A stretch of DNA of 64,000 nt from CAVQBP01 sp963723205 (GCA_963723205.1 CAVRQC010000047.1:1-64000); one strand, 5' to 3'; shown: positions 8,515-17,827, numbered from the stretch's first letter. Program-made: numbers and translations. Notes: generated by a model not told the origin, from the letters alone.

Positions 8515-9216
8515 GTGTTATCTTATATAAAAATTTTCTTTATTATCATTCATGCAACTATTTGTTCAATATTTGCGTTGATCTTTTCACTTGACAGAAG
8601 TTTCTATCTGTACTATAAGCTTTCAAAGTTTTTTTCAAAAGGAATTTTTTTAATCTCAGGAATTAAATTATCTGTAAGCGGCTTGGAAAATTTCGATCAT
8701 AAAAAAATTTATGTTTTCGTGTCTAACCACAGCAGTCAATATGATATTCCTTCACTCCAGTATGCTATACCCGTTCCTATCAGTATAGTTTTTAAGAAAG
8801 AATTAAGTAAAATTCCGCTATTCGGATGGCAGCTTAGAACGGGACCTTATATAATGATTGACAGATCAAACACGGAAAGTGCTTTAAAGAGTATCGAAAA
8901 GGCAAAAAAAAGAATGGTTGATAAGAAGCTTTCTCCTTTGGTTTATGCGGAAGGTACAAGAAGCAAAACAGGAGAAGTTCAGGCTTTCAAAAGAGGAGCA
9001 TTTTATCTTGCTGCTAAAGTGGGTTTCCCTATAATTCCTGTATCAGTCAGCGGAGCATCAAAAATATTACCTAAAGGAAAATTTAAAATTAAAAGTGGAA
9101 CAATCTATATACATTTTGATCAACCAATTTCTACAGATAATGTATCCAGTAGGAAAGATGAACTTGAACTTATGGAAAAAGTAAGAGATATTATAATTAG
9201 TAATTTAAAAAAATAG
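8515..9216 (+). CDS. plsC: 1-acyl-sn-glycerol-3-phosphate acyltransferase
   Basis: A 233-residue membrane-associated acyltransferase that makes phosphatidic acid. The catalytic H-x4-D box is NHSSQYD at residues 71-77, and the phosphate-binding block EGTRSKTG is at about residue 145. A third block, FKRGAFYLA with IPVSVSG, follows. A hydrophobic N-terminal segment (about residues 3-22) anchors it at the inner membrane. I accept the GTG start at 8515; it places the membrane segment at the usual distance from the HX4D box. gatC starts 8 bases downstream, so they form a small operon although the functions are unrelated. Confidence 0.9.
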   Translation: MLSYIKIFFIIIHATICSIFALIFSLDRSFYLYYKLSKFFSKGIFLISGIKLSVSGLENFDHKKIYVFVSNHSSQYDIPSLQYAIPVPISIVFKKELSKIPLFGWQLRTGPYIMIDRSNTESALKSIEKAKKRMVDKKLSPLVYAEGTRSKTGEVQAFKRGAFYLAAKVGFPIIPVSVSGASKILPKGKFKIKSGTIYIHFDQPISTDNVSSRKDELELMEKVRDIIISNLKK

Positions 9217-9224
9217 GCAAATCG

Positions 9225-9512
9225 ATGGCTGTTACGATTAAAGATGTTGAACATATTGCAGAATTGGCGAGGTTAAAATTTAATGAGAAAGAACTGGATA
9301 ATTTTACACATCAGCTTAATGAAATATTATCCTATGTAGAAAAGTTAAATGAACTGGATACTGAAAATGTTGAACCTTTATCGCATCCGGTTGAAAATAC
9401 AAATGTTTTTAGAGACGATGAAGTTAAACCTTCGGTACCAAAAAAGGAAGCTTTAAAAAATGCTCCGGATAAAAATGAATCCTTTTTTAAAGTCCCGAAA
9501 GTTATTGGTTAG
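9225..9512 (+). CDS. gatC: Asp/Glu-tRNA(Asn/Gln) amidotransferase subunit C
   Basis: A 95-residue protein of standard GatC length with IKDVEHIAELARL at the N-terminus, then LNEILSYVEKLNELDT and the conserved V-x-P-L-S-H-P. GatC stabilises the GatA amidase within GatCAB, which converts mischarged Glu-tRNA(Gln) and/or Asp-tRNA(Asn) to the correct amidated forms. Neither gatA nor gatB is in the window, so the complex is encoded at split loci. The stop is followed by a 121-base AT-rich spacer before kdsB. Confidence 0.93.
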   Translation: MAVTIKDVEHIAELARLKFNEKELDNFTHQLNEILSYVEKLNELDTENVEPLSHPVENTNVFRDDEVKPSVPKKEALKNAPDKNESFFKVPKVIG

Positions 9513-9633
9513 AAAATAATTACTATTTATTCTGGTTAGAATAATAAAATCATAATGGTTTTATAAATATGTTGGCTCTTTTACTTATCCTTTACAATTA
9601 TTCATTGTTAATTGTTAATTAGTTAGCTTAAGT

Positions 9634-10389
9634 ATGATAATCGGTATTATACCTGCACGTTTTGCTTCTACACGATTAATGGGGAAACCACTGGCAGATA
9701 TAGGCGGAAAACCGATGATTCAGCATACCTATGAAAACTGCCTGAAATCTAAACTTCTTAATGATGTAGTTATTGCAGTGGATGATCAAAAAGTTGCACA
9801 GGTTATCAATGATTTTGGAGGAAAAACAATTATGACTCCAAAAGATATTCAAACAGGTTCCGATAGAATAGCTTTTGCAGCCAAAAGTTTGCCACATGCA
9901 AAAATAATAGTTAACATTCAGGGAGATGAACCATTTATAAAAGGAGCAATGATCGATCAGGCTATAGAACCTCTTTTATTTGATTTGTCTGTTAATGTTT
10001 CGACTTTGGCAAAAAAAATAGAAACCGTAGAAGAATTGAAATCAGCTTCGATTGTTAAGGTTGTTTTCGATTATAATAATTTTGCACTTTACTTTTCCCG
10101 TTCTCCCATACCGTTTGTTAGAGATGCAAAAACTAATTTGGAAAAAATAGTAAATGCAGATATTTATAAACATATCGGATTATATGTTTACAGGCGTGAA
10201 GCCTTACTAAGGTTTACAGAACTTGAACAAACCGATCTTGAAAAAATTGAAAAGCTTGAACAGCTGAGAATGCTTGAAAATAGTTTTAAAATTAAAATTG
10301 TTGTTACTGAATATGAAAACCTTGCTGTTGATACCCCGGAAGATCTGGATAAAGCAAGGTTCTATTACGCAAAATATGTGAACATGTAA
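9634..10389 (+). CDS. kdsB: 3-deoxy-manno-octulosonate cytidylyltransferase (CMP-Kdo synthetase)
   Basis: A 251-residue cytosolic enzyme. IIPARFASTRLMGKPL (residues 3-18) is the CTP-binding loop, NIQGDEPFI (about 92-100) the Mg2+ site, and YKHIGLYVYRREAL (about 181-194) the sugar-binding part. It activates Kdo as CMP-Kdo for lipid A inner-core assembly, which shows the cell makes LPS. Length matches the family. It is followed after 62 bases by a HIT protein gene in the same direction. Confidence 0.95.
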   Translation: MIIGIIPARFASTRLMGKPLADIGGKPMIQHTYENCLKSKLLNDVVIAVDDQKVAQVINDFGGKTIMTPKDIQTGSDRIAFAAKSLPHAKIIVNIQGDEPFIKGAMIDQAIEPLLFDLSVNVSTLAKKIETVEELKSASIVKVVFDYNNFALYFSRSPIPFVRDAKTNLEKIVNADIYKHIGLYVYRREALLRFTELEQTDLEKIEKLEQLRMLENSFKIKIVVTEYENLAVDTPEDLDKARFYYAKYVNM

Positions 10390-10451
10390 AGTATAGTCAG
10401 GAAAATAAAATTTCATTTTGTCAAATAAATATTAAGAGTTATTTTTAATTT

Positions 10452-10889
10452 ATGGATTGTATTTTTTGTGATATTGCAAATAAAAAAGAAGATGCAGAAA
10501 TACTTTTTGAAAATGAACATGTAATATCTTTTTTAGATATCAGGCCTGTTAATTTCGGACATACTCTTGTAATTCCTAAAATTCATTATGAAAACTTCCT
10601 TTCTGTTCCTCAAAATCAACTCAATGAATTAATTGATATAACGCAGTATTTATCCAAATATATAAAGCAAGGATTAAATGCCGACGGATTTAACATAATT
10701 GTTAATAACGGTGCAGCAGCCGGACAGACAATTTATCATTTTCATTTTCATATCATACCAAGACTTGAAAAAGATTTTAATTTTAAACCTAATTTTAAAA
10801 TATATGCATACGGTAAAATGAAAGAATATGCTGATATTATACGGGATATACTAAAAAAAGAAGGTCAAAATAATGGAACAAAAAATTAG
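10452..10889 (+). CDS. HIT family nucleotide hydrolase/transferase
   Basis: A 145-residue protein of the Hint branch of the histidine triad superfamily. It has CIFCDIANKKEDAEILFE at the N-terminus with a CxxC pair, NFGHTLVIPKIHYENF in the middle, and the triad HFHFHIIPR at about residues 97-105, where the central His is the nucleophile. Hint proteins hydrolyse AMP-lysine or AMP-N-linked compounds; the physiological substrate is not known. The last 17 bases overlap the next gene, whose ATG lies inside this frame, so the two are translationally coupled. Confidence 0.9.
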   Translation: MDCIFCDIANKKEDAEILFENEHVISFLDIRPVNFGHTLVIPKIHYENFLSVPQNQLNELIDITQYLSKYIKQGLNADGFNIIVNNGAAAGQTIYHFHFHIIPRLEKDFNFKPNFKIYAYGKMKEYADIIRDILKKEGQNNGTKN

Positions 10890-11280
10890 AGTTCTAATAG
10901 CAAAAGCCGGATTAGACGGACATGACAGAGGTGCAAAAATTATTGCTGCCGCTTTAAGGGATGCCGGGATGGAAGTTATTTATACAGGATTAAGACAAAC
11001 TCCGGAGATGATCGTTGAAGCCGCATTGCAGGAAGATGTAGATGTTATTGGTATTAGTATATTATCAGGTGCTCATATGACCATCTTACCAAAAATTCTT
11101 AATTTAATGAAAGAAAAAGGTTTGGATGATGTCCTTCTTACGGGAGGAGGTATTATCCCCGAAGAAGATATTAAAACACTTAAAACTCAAGGTGTAGGTG
11201 AATTGTTTACACCAGGTGCTCCTACAACAGAAATTGCCGGCTATATAAAAAAGTGGGTAAAATCACATCCTAGAAATTAA
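10873..11280 (+). CDS. stand-alone cobalamin-binding subunit, methylmalonyl-CoA mutase small-subunit type
   Basis: A 135-residue protein with the B12-binding Rossmann fold. The lower-ligand motif DxHxxG is seen as LDGHDRG (about residues 16-22), then S-x-L at ISILSGAH (about 61-68) and the GG loop LLTGGGIIPEED (about 94-105). The sequence RVLIAKAGLDGHDRGAKI matches the C-terminal domain of methylmalonyl-CoA mutase, here as a separate polypeptide. No catalytic TIM-barrel subunit lies in the window. It probably pairs with a large mutase subunit encoded elsewhere for interconverting methylmalonyl-CoA and succinyl-CoA; ethylmalonyl- or isobutyryl-CoA mutase remain alternatives. It overlaps the HIT gene by 17 bases. 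Confidence 0.88.
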   Translation: MEQKIRVLIAKAGLDGHDRGAKIIAAALRDAGMEVIYTGLRQTPEMIVEAALQEDVDVIGISILSGAHMTILPKILNLMKEKGLDDVLLTGGGIIPEEDIKTLKTQGVGELFTPGAPTTEIAGYIKKWVKSHPRN

Positions 11281-11519
11281 CTTTTAATAAATTAGTTCTT
11301 TCAGAAATAATCTTTAATCTGTATTTATGATTTAATTTTTACTGCTTGCCTTGTAATAAAAATTAAATTAAAAGTTTAACTGCTAAAATACTAATCAGGT
11401 AGTTCATGTCGGTTTATTTCAAATAACCGCAAATTTTTTCGTTCGTCTAAAAATCAATTGAGTCAGATTTCATTAACACTTGATAATTAATTTAATTTAA
11501 ATTTTGAGGATTTTTAATC

Positions 11520-13631
11520 ATGAAGATTTACTGCTATTCAATTTCTCTTTTTCTTTTGATCTCCCAATTTTCTTTTTCACAAAATTTCTGGCAGCCTACA
11601 GGAGCGATTGAGGGAGGCAGAGTTGTAAAAGTTGCTGTAGCACCCAACGGTTCTATTTTTGCCGGAGGTGAACTTGGAGGAATTTTCCGTTCAACCGATA
11701 ACGGTGCAAGTTGGGAACAAACCAATAATGGAATGGAAGATCTTAAAATAAAATCAATTAAATGCGATCCTGAAGGCAGAATCTTTGTCGGTACGTCCTA
11801 TCATATTTATAGATCCACCGATAATGGTGATAACTGGAAATCATTAGACAATAATTTTTGCAATGACATTAGTATTAGTTCCAGCGGGATTATTTTTGCT
11901 GCCAGAGGAAGAAATAATCAGGTATCTGAATCAACTGATAATGGTGACACCTGGATGCAGATTAACAATGGAATTGATACTGCGAATATAACCTATGTGC
12001 AGTATACAAGCCATGGTGTTTTAATTGCGGTGGATTATTATAAAGGTATTTATAGAACGACTGATACTGGAACAAACTGGTCACCTTCTAATACAGGATA
12101 CTCAATAAATGACGGTCCTTCATCATTGACCTCGGATAACAATGGAAATATATATCTGTCAACTTATTATGGAGGATTATATAGATCGACAGATGATGGC
12201 AATAGCTGGTCATTAATAAATGGTGATATTGCAGATAATTATATCCTTGATGTGGCAGTAAACTCTTCTGGAAACATTTTTGCAGTTACGTTTACTGATC
12301 TGTATAAATCAGTTAATAACGGAACAAACTGGACTCAGCTGAATAGCGGTACTGTGTCCCATAGTTTGCAGTGTATTACAATTGATGATTCCAATAATTT
12401 GTTTGTTGGTACTTATTATGACGGTATTGTCCGCTCTACTGATGCAGGTGCAAGCTGGGAAACATTACATAGTGGAATGTATCTAACTAATATAAAATCA
12501 CTGGTAGCTGATTCATCAGGAAATATATATGCGGTTGTTAACGGGAAAGGAGTTTATAAATCCACTGACGAAGGTAACAGTTGGGATTTAGTAAATATTA
12601 AAGATAGTCTTTTCAACGAATCAATTCTATCAATATCGACAATTCCTTCCGGTGGATTAATTGCCGATGCCACAATTGGCGGACCATATATTACTACTGA
12701 TTATACTTCATGGAGTCCGTTTACTGACCCGTCTTTCACTGGTAATCCCTTTATAACAGTTGCAGCAAGTGCAAATGGTTATTTCTACGGTGGAACTTCA
12801 AGCGGTAAAATTTTTCGTTCTTCCTCTTCAACACCTAACTGGAGCGATATTACGGATACACTTTCTACAAGTTACATATATAAAATAGGAATAGAATCAT
12901 CAGGTGAAGTTTTTGTTATTTCAGATATGGGGGTCCTTCGCTCAACAGATAACGGGGATTCTTGGAAATATGTAAATGGTATACCGGCAACTTATAATTT
13001 TTCAATTGTATTTAACCCGGATGGTGATATTTTTGTCGGTGGAGGAGGAGGTGAAGGCGGGGTTTATCGTTCTACTGACGACGGAATAAACTGGACAAAC
13101 TATCAGGACGGCTTAACAAATACCGGCATATTATCTTTAGCCCTTAATTACAATGGTAGTATTTATGCAGGGACATTTAATGGTGTCTTTAGTTCAGATG
13201 ATTCAGGAAAAACCTGGTATAAAACAGGAGCAGGTTTCGCTTCAGCCAAAATTAATTCTCTTCTTTTTACTTCTTCGCACTATTTACTCGCCGGAACAGA
13301 AGGCGCCGGAATTTTTAAGAGCGCAGATCCTGTTATAACAGACATAAAAGATAATAGGCAATTCCCGGAAACATTTTACCTAAGCCAGAATTATCCGAAT
13401 CCGTTTAATCCGTCTACAAAAATTACTTATACTTTACCAGGGGATGAGAAGGTTGTACTCAGTGTGTATAATATTCTGGGACAAAAATTAACTGAACTAG
13501 TAAATGAATACGAAACAAAAGGAAAACATTCCGTTCGGTTTAATGCAGTTAATCTTTCCAGCGGAATTTATTTCTACAAAATAAATGCAGGAAAATATCA
13601 TCAAACTAAAAAAATGATTTTAGTCAAATAA
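11520..13631 (+). CDS. secreted beta-propeller (BNR/sialidase-like repeat) protein with T9SS sorting domain
   Basis: A 703-residue protein. Residues 1-20 are a signal peptide ending SFSQ. About eleven repeats with the core R-S-T-D-(N/D)-G-x-x-W run from residue 57 to about 565 and should form one or two beta-propellers of the BNR/Asp-box or Ycf48-like type. The last 80 residues are a type IX secretion sorting domain (LSQNYPNPFNPSTKITYTLP ... LSSGIYFYKINAGKYHQTKKMILVK). The protein is therefore exported and released or anchored at the cell surface. I see no sialidase catalytic residues, so binding or adhesion is more likely than hydrolysis. It has its own ribosome binding site (TTGAGGATTT) and stands alone after a 239-base spacer. 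Confidence 0.88.
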   Translation: MKIYCYSISLFLLISQFSFSQNFWQPTGAIEGGRVVKVAVAPNGSIFAGGELGGIFRSTDNGASWEQTNNGMEDLKIKSIKCDPEGRIFVGTSYHIYRSTDNGDNWKSLDNNFCNDISISSSGIIFAARGRNNQVSESTDNGDTWMQINNGIDTANITYVQYTSHGVLIAVDYYKGIYRTTDTGTNWSPSNTGYSINDGPSSLTSDNNGNIYLSTYYGGLYRSTDDGNSWSLINGDIADNYILDVAVNSSGNIFAVTFTDLYKSVNNGTNWTQLNSGTVSHSLQCITIDDSNNLFVGTYYDGIVRSTDAGASWETLHSGMYLTNIKSLVADSSGNIYAVVNGKGVYKSTDEGNSWDLVNIKDSLFNESILSISTIPSGGLIADATIGGPYITTDYTSWSPFTDPSFTGNPFITVAASANGYFYGGTSSGKIFRSSSSTPNWSDITDTLSTSYIYKIGIESSGEVFVISDMGVLRSTDNGDSWKYVNGIPATYNFSIVFNPDGDIFVGGGGGEGGVYRSTDDGINWTNYQDGLTNTGILSLALNYNGSIYAGTFNGVFSSDDSGKTWYKTGAGFASAKINSLLFTSSHYLLAGTEGAGIFKSADPVITDIKDNRQFPETFYLSQNYPNPFNPSTKITYTLPGDEKVVLSVYNILGQKLTELVNEYETKGKHSVRFNAVNLSSGIYFYKINAGKYHQTKKMILVK

Positions 13632-13728
13632 TCTTTCTTTAAACTTTAAAAAAGAATAATAAATAATGGAAAACCCGAATTTAGTATTTTTGTTATATAT
13701 TTATTATTTAAATAATAGAGGGTGATTA

Positions 13729-14244
13729 ATGTCCGCTTTTTTAAAGATTCTTATTCTCTTATGCCTTTTGTTTGTATTTACTTCTTGTAAGAATGAAAAA
13801 AATACCAGGATTTCGAAGAGTAATATTCTTGTGGAAAAAAGAGACGGATTGATATATAAACAAAAAAGTGATAAACCTTACACAGGAGTTATTATTGATA
13901 CGGTAAATAATAAAATTATGGAGTACAACGTTAAGGATGGATTAAAGGGCGGCCAATTTAAAATTTCACATTTAAATGGTCAGGTTGAAATAGTAGGCAA
14001 TATGATAAATGATAAAAATGAAGGGAAATGGAAATATTATTTTCCTAATGGTCAGCTGGAATCAGTAGGTGATTTTAAGAACGATACTCCTTCGGGTAAA
14101 TGGACCTTCTATTATGCAACGGGTATAAAGAAAGAAGAAGGTAAATATAAAGAGGGGAAGAGAGACGGTAAATGGGTTGAATACGATTCTACAAGTAAAG
14201 TCATTAATTATACAAACTTTTCCAAAGGGGACACAATCAAATAA
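13729..14244 (+). CDS. lipoprotein with MORN-type (YwqK-like) repeats
   Basis: A 171-residue protein. A signal sequence ends in a lipobox (FVFTSC, Cys at about residue 20), so it is probably anchored in the outer membrane. After a linker, residues 80-150 carry at least three MORN variant repeats with the pattern NG-(x)-G-(x)n-GKWxYY (GKWKYYFPNGQLESVGDF, then GKWTFYYATGIKKEEGKY, then DGKWVEYD). Database names for this fold include 'YwqK family antitoxin', but no toxin gene is adjacent and that name should not be read as a function here. TATTTTTG at 13685-13692, 37 bases before the start, fits the Bacteroidota -7 promoter element TAnnTTTG, though I see no good -33 partner. Confidence 0.75.
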   Translation: MSAFLKILILLCLLFVFTSCKNEKNTRISKSNILVEKRDGLIYKQKSDKPYTGVIIDTVNNKIMEYNVKDGLKGGQFKISHLNGQVEIVGNMINDKNEGKWKYYFPNGQLESVGDFKNDTPSGKWTFYYATGIKKEEGKYKEGKRDGKWVEYDSTSKVINYTNFSKGDTIK

Positions 14245-14387
14245 AATTTTCTTGCCCATTATTAAATCACATAATTGTTTTTAAAAGAAAAATAGTGACA
14301 TATAGTTTTTATTGAATTGAAATTATTACGTTTCTTAATTAGTTTAGTAAGTCTAATTAAAAATATTTTCTAAAAAGGAGAGGGAAA

Positions 14388-15383
14388 ATGGCAATAAAAG
14401 TTGGTATAAATGGCTTCGGAAGAATTGGAAGATTAGTATTTCGCAGAAGTTTAGAACTTGGCGGTTTTGACTTTGTTGGTATTAATGATTTAACCGATGC
14501 AAAAACTTTAGGACATTTATTAAAGTATGATTCTGTTCATGGTAAGTTTAAAGGTGAAGTTAAAGTTGACGGTAATGATCTGATTGTTAACGGCGACAGA
14601 ATAAAAATAACTGCAGAAAAAGATCCTTCTAATCTTAAATGGGGAGAATTAGGTGCGGATGTTGTTATTGAATCTACAGGTATTTTCAGAACAAAAGAAG
14701 CCTGCATGAAACATATTGATGCCGGTGCAAAAAAAGTTGTTTTAACTGTACCTTCAAAAGGTGATGTTGATGCTACTGTTGTTCTTGGTGTTAATGATAG
14801 TGTTTTAACCGGTGACGAAAAAGTCCTTTCTAATGCTTCATGTACTACAAACTGTCTGGCTCCGATGGTTAAGGTTTTACATGATAATTTTGGAATAGAT
14901 AAAGGTCTCATGACAACCGTTCACTCATATACAAACGATCAAAGATTGCTCGATCTTCCTCATAGCGATTTAAGAAGAGCAAGATCTGCAGCAGTTTCAA
15001 TCATTCCTACAACTACAGGTGCAGCAAAAACTATTGGTAAGATAATTACCGATTTAAAAGGAAAGCTGGATGGATTTTCATTAAGAGTTCCTACTCCTGA
15101 TGGCTCCATTACAGATTTTGTTGCAACATTAAACAAACAAGTTACTGTAGAAGAAGTAAATGCTGCAATGAAAGACGCAGCTGCTAAAGGATTGAAGGGA
15201 ATTATGGAATATACCGAAGATCCACTAGTTTCTGCAGATATCGTTGGTAATTCTCATTCCTGTATATTCGATGCGTTATCTACAATGGTTAATGGTAACA
15301 TGGTTAAAGTTGTCGGATGGTATGATAATGAATGGGGATATTCTTGCAGGGTAGTTGATTTAGTATTAAAAATTACAAAATAA
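14388..15383 (+). CDS. gap: glyceraldehyde-3-phosphate dehydrogenase
   Basis: A 331-residue glycolytic enzyme. The NAD site is GINGFGRIGRLVFR (residues 6-19), with Asp at about residue 34 (GINDLTD), which favours NAD over NADP. The catalytic cysteine is in SNASCTTNCLAPM (about residue 151) with its partner His in TTVHSYTNDQ. DNEWGYSCRVVDL is near the C-terminus. It oxidises and phosphorylates glyceraldehyde 3-phosphate to 1,3-bisphosphoglycerate. The ribosome binding site AAGGAGAGGG is the strongest type in the window, as expected for a highly expressed gene. pgk follows in the same direction after 127 bases containing a hairpin. Confidence 0.97.
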   Translation: MAIKVGINGFGRIGRLVFRRSLELGGFDFVGINDLTDAKTLGHLLKYDSVHGKFKGEVKVDGNDLIVNGDRIKITAEKDPSNLKWGELGADVVIESTGIFRTKEACMKHIDAGAKKVVLTVPSKGDVDATVVLGVNDSVLTGDEKVLSNASCTTNCLAPMVKVLHDNFGIDKGLMTTVHSYTNDQRLLDLPHSDLRRARSAAVSIIPTTTGAAKTIGKIITDLKGKLDGFSLRVPTPDGSITDFVATLNKQVTVEEVNAAMKDAAAKGLKGIMEYTEDPLVSADIVGNSHSCIFDALSTMVNGNMVKVVGWYDNEWGYSCRVVDLVLKITK

Positions 15384-15398
15384 TATTTCAGTGAGAGT

Positions 15399-15421
15399 AG
15401 CACAGATCTAATATCTGTGCT
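15399..15421 (+). terminator. hairpin between gap and pgk
   Basis: AGCACAGAT pairs with ATCTGTGCT around a 5-base loop, 15 bases after the gap stop. T-rich sequence begins about 18 bases further on, so it could be a partial terminator or a processing site that separates gap and pgk levels. Confidence 0.5.
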
Positions 15422-15510
15422 GCCACTTCCTTCCAATTATTTTTTTTATTATCTCAACTTTAATTTAATAGTTAAAAACTAGGTTTTTTACTTTATGAAA
15501 GGCAACTGCA

Positions 15511-16713
15511 ATGAAAAAGCTTTCAATTGATGATGTTAATTTAAAAGATAAAAGAGTTTTAGTTCGGGTTGATTTTAATGTACCTCTTGATGAAAATAAA
15601 AATATTACTGATGACAGGAGAATTACATCATCCTTACCGACAATTAAAAAAATAATCTCAGAAGGCGGTAAAGCAATTTTAATGAGCCATTTAGGAAGGC
15701 CTAAAGGCGGTCCTGATCCAAAATTCAGTCTTAAACCAGTAGCTGAAAGATTATCAAAATTATTAAATAAAGAAGTAAAGCTTGCTCCGGATTGTGTTGG
15801 TGAAGAAGTTAAGAAAATGGTTGACCAGATGCAGACAGGAGACGTTTTATTACTGGAAAATGTCAGGTTTCATGCGGAAGAAACTAAAAATGTCGAATCA
15901 TTTTCGAAACAACTTGCCGAGCTTGGCGATGTTTATATTAGTGATGCATTCGGAAGCGCTCACCGTGCTCATTCTTCAACCGAAGGTGTAACTAAGTTCA
16001 TTAAAACAGCTGCAGCAGGATATTTAATGCAGAAGGAATTGGATTATTTAGGTGATGCTATCTCAAATCCGAAAAGACCTTATTGTGCAATCCTGGGCGG
16101 TGCTAAAATTTCTGGTAAGATTGATGTAATAAACAATCTGCTTGATAAGGTTGATATTCTTTTGATCGGTGGCGGAATGGCTTTTACATTCTTCAAAGCT
16201 GAAGGAAAAGAAATAGGAAAATCCCTGCTTGAAGAAGAAAAAATCAATCTAGCAAAAGAATTACTTGAGAAACTAAAAAATTCTAAAGTGAAGTTTTATT
16301 TGCCTGTTGATGTAGTTGTAGCGGAAGAATTTAATAATGATTCACCCAAAAAAGTAGTAGATGTAGATAGCATTCCTGCTGATAAAATGGGAATGGATAT
16401 CGGTCCTAAAACAATAAAAGCTTTTTGTGATGAAATAATGCTTTCAAAAACAGTTGTCTGGAATGGTCCTATGGGTGTTTTTGAAATGGAAAATTTTGCA
16501 AAAGGAACGATGGAAATTGCGGAAGCCTTAGCTAAAGCAACAAAAGGAGGTTCTATTACGGTAGTCGGTGGCGGCGATTCTGCCGCAGCTATTACTAAAG
16601 CCGGATTGGATAATAATGTTTCTCATGTCTCGACCGGCGGTGGCGCATCACTTGAATTCCTTGAAGGAAAAGAGTTACCGGGTGTTGTTGCTTTAAGCGA
16701 TTCCGGTCATTGA
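15511..16713 (+). CDS. pgk: phosphoglycerate kinase
   Basis: A 400-residue monomeric kinase of usual length. RVDFNVPLDENKNITDDRRI (about residues 20-39) binds the triose substrate, MSHLGRPKGG follows at about 59-68, LLENVRFHAEE at about 112-122, GGAKISGKIDVI at about 199-210, and the C-terminal ATP-site motif GGGDSAAAI is near residue 352. It makes ATP from 1,3-bisphosphoglycerate and ADP, directly following the gap reaction. A strong hairpin ends the transcription unit 48 bases after the stop. Confidence 0.97.
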   Translation: MKKLSIDDVNLKDKRVLVRVDFNVPLDENKNITDDRRITSSLPTIKKIISEGGKAILMSHLGRPKGGPDPKFSLKPVAERLSKLLNKEVKLAPDCVGEEVKKMVDQMQTGDVLLLENVRFHAEETKNVESFSKQLAELGDVYISDAFGSAHRAHSSTEGVTKFIKTAAAGYLMQKELDYLGDAISNPKRPYCAILGGAKISGKIDVINNLLDKVDILLIGGGMAFTFFKAEGKEIGKSLLEEEKINLAKELLEKLKNSKVKFYLPVDVVVAEEFNNDSPKKVVDVDSIPADKMGMDIGPKTIKAFCDEIMLSKTVVWNGPMGVFEMENFAKGTMEIAEALAKATKGGSITVVGGGDSAAAITKAGLDNNVSHVSTGGGASLEFLEGKELPGVVALSDSGH

Positions 16714-16761
16714 CATTAAGAATTACATTGATTAAAATTATTTTAATGTCTAAAATTGTAT

Positions 16762-16796
16762 GTTAAACCCAATTTTTTTAAAAAATTGGGTTTAAC
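16762..16796. terminator. strong bidirectional terminator hairpin after pgk
   Basis: GTTAAACCCAATTTTTT at 16762-16778 is the exact reverse complement of bases 16780-16796, giving a 17-bp stem with the A/T-rich part at the tip. The outer half is the G+C-containing stem and the inner half supplies the T run in either orientation. Confidence 0.75.
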
Positions 16797-16860
16797 AATA
16801 TAATAGGAACTCTATCTGGATTTTTTAGTAAAAAGGTAATTTAATTTAAAAAGGTACATT

Positions 16861-17763
16861 TTGAGTAATTATTACAGACCAAGCGGGTTTGGCGGCTTCA
16901 GTTATTTCCCTCCGGTTATTAAAAATTTATTAATAATTAACGGTGCAGTATTTTTTCTGCAGCTTTTATTACAAAATTTAACATTCGGAGGTATTCCGGC
17001 CGATAATTTCATTATTCGCTGGTTTGCTTTAATGCCACTTGGAAGCGGTTATTTCGAGGTATGGCAACTGATTACTTACCAGTTCATGCATGGGGGATTT
17101 TTCCATATCGCAATAAATATGTTTATTCTATGGATGTTTGGTATTGAAATTGAAAATCTTTGGGGTTCTAAAAAATTCCTTCTTTTTTATCTTACTGCAG
17201 GTGTAATCGGCGGTCTTTTCCAGATTTTATTAAGCCCTGTTTTGATTGGCGGACTTTCCGGTCCTACAATAGGAGCTTCCGGAGCAATAATGGGGGTTAT
17301 GGTTGTCTTTGGTATTCTTTTTCCAAACAGACTTATTTATCTGTACTTCTTAATTCCTATTAAAGTAAAATACTTCATTATAGTTCTAGTCTTGATTGAA
17401 ATATTTGCCGTTAATAGCGGAGGTAATGTTGCGCATCTGGCGCATGTAGGAGGCGCATTAACAGGATTTTTTTATATGATGTGGGATCGGAGTGCAAGTT
17501 TCAAAAGTATTTTCAGTTCTGGTTCTCAGTTTGGAGGTGGGGGAAATATTTCTAATCCCTTCAAGAATATTTCTAATCCATTTAAGAAGAAGGAAAGAAA
17601 TGTTGAAGATGCAAGTTTTTATGAAATAAAAGATAAAGAAGAAAAGCAGATAAATCAGGAAGATATTGATAAAATTCTTGATAAAATTAGTCAATCAGGT
17701 TACCAGAATCTAACTGAAAAAGAAAAGAAAATCTTATTCGAAGCCAGCAAAAAAATGAAATAA
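16861..17763 (+). CDS. rhomboid-family intramembrane serine protease
   Basis: A 300-residue membrane protein with six or so hydrophobic segments in residues 20-210. The catalytic Ser is in GASGAIMG (about residue 140) and the partner His is in HLAHVGGALTG (about residues 191-201). HGGFFHIAINMFILWMFG is the conserved L1/TM2 region. The last 70 residues are charged and cytoplasmic (QINQEDIDKILDKISQSGYQNLTEKEKKIL), an extension common in Bacteroidota rhomboids. It cleaves transmembrane segments of unknown substrates. A TTG start is used, with AAAAAGG about 7 bases upstream; it gives the normal N-terminus and no ATG fits. Confidence 0.92.
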   Translation: MSNYYRPSGFGGFSYFPPVIKNLLIINGAVFFLQLLLQNLTFGGIPADNFIIRWFALMPLGSGYFEVWQLITYQFMHGGFFHIAINMFILWMFGIEIENLWGSKKFLLFYLTAGVIGGLFQILLSPVLIGGLSGPTIGASGAIMGVMVVFGILFPNRLIYLYFLIPIKVKYFIIVLVLIEIFAVNSGGNVAHLAHVGGALTGFFYMMWDRSASFKSIFSSGSQFGGGGNISNPFKNISNPFKKKERNVEDASFYEIKDKEEKQINQEDIDKILDKISQSGYQNLTEKEKKILFEASKKMK

Positions 17764-17766
17764 CTT

Positions 17767-17825
17767 AAAGTCAAAAATCAAAATTAACGATACGAAAATT
17801 TTTTTGACTTTTAATTTTTGACTTT
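17767..17825. repeat. inverted and direct repeat cluster between rhomboid gene and DUF4296 gene
   Basis: AAAGTCAAAAAT at 17767-17778 is the exact complement of 17814-17825, and its first 11 bases are also complementary to 17801-17811. The left arm can therefore pair with either of two right arms that are direct repeats of each other. It may end the rhomboid transcript or expose and hide the start of the next gene, whose ATG is at 17828, 3 bases after the second arm. Confidence 0.45.
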
Positions 17826-17827
17826 AC

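Noticed and set aside
13729..14244. Toxin-antitoxin system based on the YwqK-type repeat protein
   Set aside because: The protein is a lipoprotein with MORN repeats, and no toxin gene lies on either side; the family name is misleading here.
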